In this document: positions 57,896 to 64,000 of the stretch, in pieces
Position numbering within the stretch: position 1 is the stretch's first letter
How the letters are laid out: each line of letters starts with the position of its first letter
Origin: Fictibacillus barbaricus
Lineage (GTDB): Bacteria; Bacillota; Bacilli; Bacillales; Fictibacillaceae
Length of the DNA: 64,000 nt
Direction of reading: 5' to 3'
Assembly: GCF_014635025.1 (NCBI RefSeq)
Contig: NZ_BMCE01000002.1
Span: 1,550,001-1,614,000, forward strand
Made by a program: the position numbers and the translations under genes
The notes under the pieces: generated by a model
Databases searched by the model: none
What the model saw: only the letters and a program-made list of their open reading frames with translations
What the model was told of the DNA's origin: nothing

Positions 57896-59113
57896 CTACC
57901 TGCTTTTATGGAGTTCTGATAATAATAAACGCTCTGCTTGCTTTTTAATGTCTTCCCAATCTTGATCCTCAAGAGCAATATATTTCCTCGCTGTCTTATG
58001 TGTGGAGAGCTCAGAAATGGCTTGTTGAAGTTCATGTTCATCCTGTAAGACATGTGAAATATCTTGAAAGAATCCTGATTGCTTTATAGACATTTCATCA
58101 TGTATGGAAGGTTTCGTCTCATTTTTCAAAGAAACAACATGTATGAAAGAAGTACCATGATCTTCTTCCCGTAAGATTTCCTCTAGTTCTTCTAGAAATG
58201 TACCATCCAGCAGTTCCTTAAAGAGCTGAGTCTGTCCAGACAGTCTAATAGTCAGTAAGACACCTTTCTGTGGATGTTGATATTTACTTATTTCTTTTTC
58301 ACATAGGGTGATGAGTTCTTGAAGACTATCTAATCCTTCTAGTTGGAGAACCAAGTCATGCCACTCTATATCAGAAGTAGCATAAAAGCAGCTTTCTGCT
58401 TCAGATCCGTTCAGTGTTACAATGTATCCGCCTTTCTCACCCGTTTCACCGCTATGTCTTCCTTGTATATTTCCTGAATACCGAACTGGAGGATCTGTAC
58501 TCAAGTCCATTCTTTTGTGAATGTGGCCGAGCGCCCAATAGTCGTATCCCTTTTTTAGCAGCTCTGTTACTAAAAATGGTGCGTATCTGCTGTGACCGCT
58601 GTAACCATCTGCTTGACCATGCAATATACCGATGTGGTACAAGTGGTCTTTCTTCTCAGGATAATGAAGAGTACGGTTGTCGGTTACAGCAGCCGTTTCA
58701 TAACTAAAACCGTGAAGACACGCAAGCTTTTTTCCGTCCTTTTCAAAGTGGACCGATTGAATCGAATTTCCTTCGAAAAAATGAACATTTTTTGGCCAAT
58801 CAAGATCTACCCATCGTCCGTCCAGCGGATCGTGGTTACCATGGCTGATATAAACCTTTATGTTATGATTCTCGAGTCTTGTAAAACAATTCTTTAAAAA
58901 AGACTGTGCTTTTAGGCTTCGGTTTCCGCTGTCGTAAAGGTCTCCTGCAATAATCACAAAATCTACTTTTTCTGAAATGGCTAGATCGATAAGCCGTTTA
59001 AAAGACAAAAATGCACTTTCAGAAAGACGTTTAAAAAGCCTTTCTGGTAATGAGGAAAGCCCCTTAAATGGACTATCTAAATGAAGGTCTGCACAATGTA
59101 AAAACTTTATCAT
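57896..59113 (-). CDS. yhaO: YhaO DNA-repair exonuclease (SbcD/Mre11-like)
   Basis: 405 residues. Phosphodiesterase motifs CADLHLDSPFKGL, IAGDLYDSGNR, SHGNHDPLDG, HGQADGYSGHSR and ALGHIHKR provide the two-metal site of Mre11/SbcD nucleases. Partner of YhaN. Start: the ATG three codons into the frame is 9 bases from AAGAGG and is preferred over the first ATG, which abuts it. Confidence 0.92.
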   Translation of the reverse strand: MIKFLHCADLHLDSPFKGLSSLPERLFKRLSESAFLSFKRLIDLAISEKVDFVIIAGDLYDSGNRSLKAQSFLKNCFTRLENHNIKVYISHGNHDPLDGRWVDLDWPKNVHFFEGNSIQSVHFEKDGKKLACLHGFSYETAAVTDNRTLHYPEKKDHLYHIGILHGQADGYSGHSRYAPFLVTELLKKGYDYWALGHIHKRMDLSTDPPVRYSGNIQGRHSGETGEKGGYIVTLNGSEAESCFYATSDIEWHDLVLQLEGLDSLQELITLCEKEISKYQHPQKGVLLTIRLSGQTQLFKELLDGTFLEELEEILREEDHGTSFIHVVSLKNETKPSIHDEMSIKQSGFFQDISHVLQDEHELQQAISELSTHKTARKYIALEDQDWEDIKKQAERLLLSELHKSR

Positions 59114-59230
59114 TTCACCCATCCTCTTTTTCTATCATTCTTCCCCTCATTTTAACATATATACGAAAACACGTTCGCTTTAATTAAAACGAAAAAAGAG
59201 AGCAGAATCGCCCTCTTCTTAGTCTGTAAA

Positions 59231-60505
59231 TTATAGTCCTGTCGTATCTTTCTTTTCTTGTTTAGATAGGAGAATGGCTTGTTTAAAGAGCTTTAATGAA
59301 GGCGCGTTTCCATACATCAGAACTCCTCCACGATAAACACGCGCTCCGATTACAGCAAAAAGACCGATGGCCGCAATCAGCACCCCAATGCCTAGTGCTA
59401 CTTCCCAAACCGGAAGTGAAAGCATCCCTACACGCAGAAGCATAAGCATCGGAGTAAATAACGGGAAGTAAGAAGCCCCTGCAACGAATGCGGATTCTGG
59501 ATTTTCTCGGCCATACATAGCAATCATAAACGCAGCTACGATTACGATTACCACTGGCGTCATAATATTGTTGACTTCTTCTACTCTGCTGATCAATGAA
59601 CCAATCATCGCAAAAAGGGTAGCGTAAAGGAAGAATCCTAATATGAAGAAAATTAGAGCATAAACGATTAATGGGACCGGTATTTCATTTAGTTTAAGTT
59701 CTTCTATTATACTCTCGCTTCCACTCAATTTTCCGTTCAATTGAACAGCGGCAAACCCGGCAGCAACAAATAATGCGAGCTGAGTAAGCGCGATCAGTAC
59801 GATACCGAAGATCTTTCCAAACATCTGTTTAACAGGCGAAACTGATGAGATCAAGATTTCCATAACTCTTGAAGATTTTTCTGTGGCTACTTCTACTGCG
59901 ATCATACTTCCGTACATCATGACTGCCATGTACATGAAGAACAACAGAACATAGACAAGGATATATACTTGAGCTGCCTCTTCTTCACTTTTAGCAGTTT
60001 CAGACAATGATTCCTTATCAAACGAAACAGGCAGATAGATCGCTGCGAGCTGCTCCTGATTTAGTCCGATCGATTCAGCTGCTGCTTTATTCTTAATCTG
60101 CTGAAGGGCCATTTCAATATCTGTAATAAGGTCCTGATTGGTTACATCTTCTGCTTTATAGCTTCCTGTTATCATACCTGAAGCATCTTTATCAATTATG
60201 AGTAAGCCGTCTAATTCACCGTCTAACACGGATTGTTCAGCATCTTTTTCAGACTTTGTGTAGACTTCAGCTTTTAGATCAGCACCTGCTGTTTTAAACT
60301 GCTCTTGAAGCGCAGGAAGTGTGTTTCCTGTTTTATCGATAACAGCCACTTTTGACTCTTCATCCCCACCGAACATTTTTGTGATCTCGTTCATGTTCGT
60401 TACAACAAACAATAGAGCAATGGTGATCAATGTGGAGATCAAAAAAGGTTTTGACTTAATCTTTGAACGGTATGTATGCATCATGACAGTCATAAATTTA
60501 CTCAT
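59231..60505 (-). CDS. yhaP: ABC-2 type permease YhaP (NatB-like)
   Basis: 424 residues. An N-terminal helix (about 22-40), a large extracytoplasmic segment (45-175; QEQFKTAGADLKAEVYTKSEKDAEQSVLDGELDG), then five to six helices. KSSRVMEILISSVSPVKQMFGKIFG is the typical NatB/YhaP cytoplasmic motif. It overlaps the ATPase gene yhaQ by 8 bases. Probable exporter of sodium or a toxic compound; substrate unknown. Confidence 0.9.
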   Translation of the reverse strand: MSKFMTVMMHTYRSKIKSKPFLISTLITIALLFVVTNMNEITKMFGGDEESKVAVIDKTGNTLPALQEQFKTAGADLKAEVYTKSEKDAEQSVLDGELDGLLIIDKDASGMITGSYKAEDVTNQDLITDIEMALQQIKNKAAAESIGLNQEQLAAIYLPVSFDKESLSETAKSEEEAAQVYILVYVLLFFMYMAVMMYGSMIAVEVATEKSSRVMEILISSVSPVKQMFGKIFGIVLIALTQLALFVAAGFAAVQLNGKLSGSESIIEELKLNEIPVPLIVYALIFFILGFFLYATLFAMIGSLISRVEEVNNIMTPVVIVIVAAFMIAMYGRENPESAFVAGASYFPLFTPMLMLLRVGMLSLPVWEVALGIGVLIAAIGLFAVIGARVYRGGVLMYGNAPSLKLFKQAILLSKQEKKDTTGL

Positions 60506-61394
60506 GAACCACACCTACTTTCTCGATGAAGATATCATTTAGTGAAGGTTCTTCAAGTTCAAACTTTCTTACAAACCCTTTTGCCTGGATCGCCTGGAAC
60601 AGATCTTGAGCTACTTCTTCACGTTCCACCTGAAGTGTAATCCCGTCTGCTGTTACACGATGTTTCAGCACACCATTCGTATCTTTTAAGTAGCTCAGAT
60701 CGAAATCAGCTTTAACAGAAACGTTCTTCTTGCCGAATGAACCTTTGATCTCTTTTAAATTTCCTTGAACCACTGATTTTCCTCTATGCATGATACATAA
60801 ATTCTGACAGAGTTCTTCCACGTGCTCCATCCTGTGAGAAGAGAATACAATCGTTGTTCCTTCTTTTTTCAGCTCATGAACAGCACTCTTTAGCAGTTCA
60901 ACGTTTACTGGGTCGAGTCCGCTGAACGGTTCGTCAAGAATTAACAATTCAGGTCGATGAAGTACAGCCGCAATAAACTGTATTTTTTGCTGATTCCCTT
61001 TTGATAGAGATTCTACTTTTTTATTTAGATACTCTTCTGCTCCAAAACGCTTTAACCATTTTTCTGTTTGCTCTTGTATTTGAGAACGGGACATCCCACG
61101 GAGCTGGCCAAGATAGATAAGCTGTTCCCTTACTGTTAGTTTTGGATATAATCCTCTTTCTTCGGGCAGATATCCAACTAGATCACTTGTTTCGTATGAG
61201 ATCTCTTTTTCATTCCACGTAATCTTTCCTTTTGTTGGTGTTAATAGACCTAGAATCATTCGGAATGTTGTGGTTTTTCCTGCTCCGTTCGCACCCAACA
61301 GACCAAAAATTTCACCTTTAGGAATTTCCAATGTTATTTCGTCTACTGCTGTAAATGAACCAAATTGTTTTCGAACTTCGTTAATGGTTAACAT
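60498..61394 (-). CDS. yhaQ: ABC transporter ATP-binding protein YhaQ (NatA-like)
   Basis: 298 residues. Walker A GLLGANGAGKTTTFR, signature LSKGNQQKIQFI, Walker B LLILDEPFSGLDP and H-loop SSHRMEHVEELC. A C-terminal regulatory extension of about 80 residues is usual for NatA/YhaQ. The ATG follows GGGAGGG; ten further codons upstream are open but unsupported. Pairs with YhaP. Confidence 0.92.
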   Translation of the reverse strand: MLTINEVRKQFGSFTAVDEITLEIPKGEIFGLLGANGAGKTTTFRMILGLLTPTKGKITWNEKEISYETSDLVGYLPEERGLYPKLTVREQLIYLGQLRGMSRSQIQEQTEKWLKRFGAEEYLNKKVESLSKGNQQKIQFIAAVLHRPELLILDEPFSGLDPVNVELLKSAVHELKKEGTTIVFSSHRMEHVEELCQNLCIMHRGKSVVQGNLKEIKGSFGKKNVSVKADFDLSYLKDTNGVLKHRVTADGITLQVEREEVAQDLFQAIQAKGFVRKFELEEPSLNDIFIEKVGVVHE

Positions 61395-61541
61395 GAACTT
61401 CCCTCCCGTTGTAAAATATACCATATTCTGCCTTATACGTGGCTAAAATCCTTAAGTTTCATACAATTTCTTCACAAAATAGCAGGAAAAAATCGTCGAA
61501 TGTTGAAATCAATTTTTAGATATGAAAGGAGTTAGACTACC

Positions 61542-61727
61542 ATGAATACCTACGCACTTACAGCTTATGAAAAGAACGGCGAAAAAATTTTAGATGAAAC
61601 GATTTCTGCATCAAACGATTCTGAAGCGAAACAACGGGGAGAGGCCCGTTTGGCTGAATTAAACATGCAAGAAAAAACGCATCGTCTGACTTCACCAAAG
61701 GGACAGTTGCTTCTTTTCCATCGCTGA
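61542..61727 (+). CDS. yhzD: YhzD-like small protein
   Basis: 61 residues: YALTAYEKNGEKILDETISASNDSEAKQRGEARLAEL and the C-terminal THRLTSPKGQLLLFHR, the YhzD pattern. AAAGGAG precedes the ATG. Small cytoplasmic protein of unknown role. Its stop overlaps the first possible ATG of the next gene. Confidence 0.82.
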   Translation: MNTYALTAYEKNGEKILDETISASNDSEAKQRGEARLAELNMQEKTHRLTSPKGQLLLFHR

Positions 61728-61756
61728 TGAAACTCATGGAAACGAGGGGAAAAACA

Positions 61757-62191
61757 GTGAGTGAAGTTATACTACGCGAAGCACGTTATGAAGACAGTTA
61801 TGAACTTGCTTATCTAATGGGAGAGCTCGGATATCCGACAAAGCCAGAAGAGATGACAGAACGCTTAGAAACGTTACTTCCCAATCCGGCCTATGCTTGT
61901 TTTGTTGCAAGTGTAAGCGATCAAGTGATCGGTATGATCGGGCTCACAAAAGGAATCTATTTTGAAAAAAACGGGTGTTATGCTCGGATTTCTGCCCTTG
62001 TCGTAAGTGAAGAGTTTAGAGGAAACGGCATAGGCAAACAGCTCGTTCATTATGGAGAAGAATGGGCAAAGGAACAAGGATGTACAGCCATCCTGCTTAA
62101 CAGCGGTAAACATCGAACAGACACGCATGAGTTCTATCGCAGCTTAGATTATGATGACACGGGACTGCGATTTATAAAAGTGATGCTCTAA
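61757..62191 (+). CDS. GNAT-family N-acetyltransferase
   Basis: 144 residues. The acetyl-CoA loop is VVSEEFRGNGIGKQLVHYGEEWAKEQG, and LNSGKHRTDTHEFYRSLDYDDTGLRFIK is the usual C-terminus. Start choice: GTG at 61757 lies 7 bases after GAGGGG; an ATG at 61727 overlapping the yhzD stop has no site. Substrate unknown. Confidence 0.87.
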   Translation: MSEVILREARYEDSYELAYLMGELGYPTKPEEMTERLETLLPNPAYACFVASVSDQVIGMIGLTKGIYFEKNGCYARISALVVSEEFRGNGIGKQLVHYGEEWAKEQGCTAILLNSGKHRTDTHEFYRSLDYDDTGLRFIKVML

Positions 62192-62221
62192 TGACGTTTA
62201 TCAATAAATATACGTAGAGGA

Positions 62222-62386
62222 GTTGTTGATTTCCTCTCCAGGATGCTCGCTTTCCGCGGGGCGGGCGTTGAGCCTCCTCGGCGCCATGCGCCTGCGGTGT
62301 CTCACCTGTCCCACTGTTCCCGCAGGAGTCTCGCACCTTCACCACCAATCAACTCAACTTCTTTTTCAACGGATTGCTTTCACATA
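62222..62386. repeat. Dispersed dyad-symmetric repeat element, copy 3
   Basis: Nearly the same as copy 1 through its core: GGATGCTCGCTTTCCGCGG, GAGCCTCCTC, central GGCGC-CAT-GCGCC, GTCTCACCTGTCCC, CGCAGGAGTCTCGC. It lies between the GNAT gene and the aldehyde dehydrogenase terminator. Confidence 0.75.
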
Positions 62387-62420
62387 CCTACTAAAAAGAT
62401 TTTTGTTAAAAGAGCCAAAA

Positions 62421-62456
62421 GAAAAACCGGATGCTGGATCAAGCACCCGGTTTTTC
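62421..62456 (-). terminator. Intrinsic terminator of the DhaS-like gene
   Basis: AAAAACCGG-ATGCT pairs with AGCA-CCCGGTTTTT around a short loop, usable in both directions. Confidence 0.85.
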
Positions 62457-62505
62457 TTATTTACATCCCGTTCGTTTTTTTGAACCCCCGTAATGTCTAT
62501 GTTGT

Positions 62506-63990
62506 CTATTTAAGGTTAATCCACACACTCTTCACTTCTGTGTAGTTGTTTAATGCATAAGATCCCATCTCACGTCCGATACCAGATTGCTTATATCCGC
62601 CGAATGGTGAAGCAGCATCAAATGCATTATAGCAGTTCACCCAAACTGTACCGGCACGAAGTTTGCTAGATACATAGTGAGCTGTTTTTAAGTTTTCAGT
62701 CCAAAGACCCGCAGCAAGACCATACTCAGAGTCATTCGCACGAGAGATAACATCATCCAGGTCTTCAAACGGCATTGCCGCAACAACTGGTCCGAAGATC
62801 TCTTCTTTTGCGATCGTCATCTTATCATCAACATCCGCAAAGATCGTCGGCTCTACAAAGTATCCTCTATCAAATGGTGCTGTTCCTCCAGTAAGAAGTT
62901 CTGCACCTTCATCTTGTCCTTTTTGAATATAACCGAGTACGCGGTTATGCTGCTCCTCTGATACAAGAGGCCCCATAGTAGTATCCGGATCTAAACCAGG
63001 ACCTTGCTTGATTTTTTTCGCATGAGAAACAAGATCTGCTACTACGTTATCAAACGATTTCTTTTGGATATACAGGCGTGATCCCGCACAGCATACCTGT
63101 CCTTGGTTGAACATGATTCCGCTTAACGCACCAGGAACGGCACGGCTCATGTCAGCGTCAGGAAGAATGATGTTTGGTGATTTACCGCCAAGCTCAAGCG
63201 TAACGCGCTTCAATGAGTTAGACGCATTGCGCATGATCAGCTTTCCTACTTCAGTCGAACCAGTAAATGCGATCTTGTCCACATTTGGATGATCAACTAA
63301 TGCTGCACCAGTTTCACCTGCACCCGTTACAACGTTCAGCACACCTTCAGGGAATCCTGCTTCTTGTGCTAATTTTACAAGGTATAGTGCTGAAAGAGGT
63401 GTTTGCTCTGCCGGCTTTAACACGACTGTACATCCAGTAGCTAATGCAGCACCAAGCTTCCAAGCTGCCATCAATAATGGGAAGTTCCAAGGAATGATCT
63501 GTCCAACTACACCAAGCGCTTCATGACGCGTATAGTTGAAGAAGCTTCCTGCAACAGGAATCGTCTGTCCCACGATTTTCGTTGCCCAGCCTGCATAATA
63601 GCGGAAATGCTCGATCGCGAGCGGAACATCCGCATTCATTGTTTCACGAATCGGCTTCCCGTTATCCAATGTATCAAGCTGTGCTAATTCTTCTTTATTC
63701 TCTTCCATCAGATCTGCTAGTTTGTAAATTAAGTAGCTGCGCTTTGAAGCAGGCATCTTTGACCAATATCCTGTTTCAAATGCTTGTCTTGCCGCTTTTA
63801 CCGCTTTGTCGATATCTTCTGTTCCACCTTCAGATACGACTGCCAGTACTTCTCCAGTTGAAGGGTTTAACGTTTCAAATGTTTTTCCGCTTGCTGAGCT
63901 GACCCATTCTCCATTGATAAAATGTTTTTTCGTTCCGTTCAGGAACTCGGCCACCTTTGGTTTTAATTGCAGGTCTACTGTTTTTTCCAT
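62506..63990 (-). CDS. Aldehyde dehydrogenase (DhaS-like)
   Basis: 494 residues. Asn169 in PWNFP, Glu266 in ELGGKSP and nucleophile Cys300 in [10 protein letters not shown]-terminus [32 protein letters not shown]. Close in pattern to Bacillus DhaS and to eukaryotic ALDH1/2. Oxidises aliphatic or aromatic aldehydes with NAD+. GAGGAT precedes the ATG at the window edge. It is a different subfamily from the aldehyde dehydrogenase in the paa cluster. Confidence 0.92.
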   Translation of the reverse strand: MEKTVDLQLKPKVAEFLNGTKKHFINGEWVSSASGKTFETLNPSTGEVLAVVSEGGTEDIDKAVKAARQAFETGYWSKMPASKRSYLIYKLADLMEENKEELAQLDTLDNGKPIRETMNADVPLAIEHFRYYAGWATKIVGQTIPVAGSFFNYTRHEALGVVGQIIPWNFPLLMAAWKLGAALATGCTVVLKPAEQTPLSALYLVKLAQEAGFPEGVLNVVTGAGETGAALVDHPNVDKIAFTGSTEVGKLIMRNASNSLKRVTLELGGKSPNIILPDADMSRAVPGALSGIMFNQGQVCCAGSRLYIQKKSFDNVVADLVSHAKKIKQGPGLDPDTTMGPLVSEEQHNRVLGYIQKGQDEGAELLTGGTAPFDRGYFVEPTIFADVDDKMTIAKEEIFGPVVAAMPFEDLDDVISRANDSEYGLAAGLWTENLKTAHYVSSKLRAGTVWVNCYNAFDAASPFGGYKQSGIGREMGSYALNNYTEVKSVWINLK

Positions 63991-64000
63991 TTGAATCCTC

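Overview
The window looks like a Bacillaceae chromosome (low-GC Gram-positive). Shine-Dalgarno sequences are strong AGGAGG types, TTG and GTG starts are common, and from about 26 kb to 62 kb the gene order follows the Bacillus subtilis hemEHY-yhgD-yhgE-pbpF / ecsABC-hit-serC-trpP-yhaH-scoC-yhaI-prsA-yhaL-yhaMNO-yhaPQ neighbourhood. A Fictibacillus-like genome is possible, but the genus cannot be fixed from the sequence alone. No rRNA, tRNA, CRISPR array, phage or transposase gene was seen.

Layout. (1) 1-10.3 kb, all minus strand: a phenylacetate catabolic cluster, paaK-paaA-paaB-paaC-paaD-EthD-paaF-paaG-aldehyde dehydrogenase, then a second unit of hydroxyacyl-CoA dehydrogenase, thiolase and enoyl-CoA hydratase. 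A consensus cre site lies in front of paaK. paaE and a fused paaZ are not in the window. (2) 10.3-13.2 kb: an unexplained tandem pair of structured repeats, then lplJ-yhfI and a histidine-rich YmaF-like gene. (3) 13.2-18 kb: a LacI-controlled carbohydrate ABC importer with cre-like operators and no ATPase of its own. One permease carries a large coiled-coil insert. (4) 18-26 kb: an orphan GlnQ-type ATPase, a two-gene OpuC-type osmolyte importer (ATPase-CBS plus permease-binding-protein fusion), yhgE under a YhgD (TetR) operator pair, and a sensor kinase coupled to yhgD. (5) 26-35.6 kb: hemY-hemH-hemE, pbpF, hmoB, a diacylglycerol-kinase-like gene, a PAP2 phosphatase, a DUF3243 gene and a ferritin-like gene. 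Three of these have sigma-B-like promoters. (6) 35.6-48.7 kb: ecsC, split from ecsAB by a bicovalent FAD oxidase, then hit, serC, trpP (with a TRAP site), a YkvA-like gene, yhaH, scoC, yhaI, a YpmS-like gene, small YjcZ genes, prsA and yhaL. (7) 48.8-64 kb: an MFS exporter behind an apparent leader-peptide attenuator, yhaM, a second MFS exporter, a CssRS-like two-component system, yhaN-yhaO, yhaP-yhaQ, yhzD, a GNAT enzyme and a DhaS-like aldehyde dehydrogenase.

The least explained material is between genes. (a) Three copies, plus one divergent copy, of a roughly 100-165 bp dyad-symmetric element have a central hairpin whose two arms change together between copies. (b) A tandem pair of roughly 123 bp units upstream of paaK has stems of different sequence but intact pairing. 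(c) Several intergenic arrays have a 20-21 bp (two helical turns) period. (d) A 14-codon leader ORF followed by an intrinsic terminator precedes an MFS efflux gene, which suggests ribosome-mediated attenuation.

Coordinates of CDS features use the start codon best supported by Shine-Dalgarno spacing, and this is often internal to the longest open frame. Functional names come from recognising family motifs and gene order; no database search was run.
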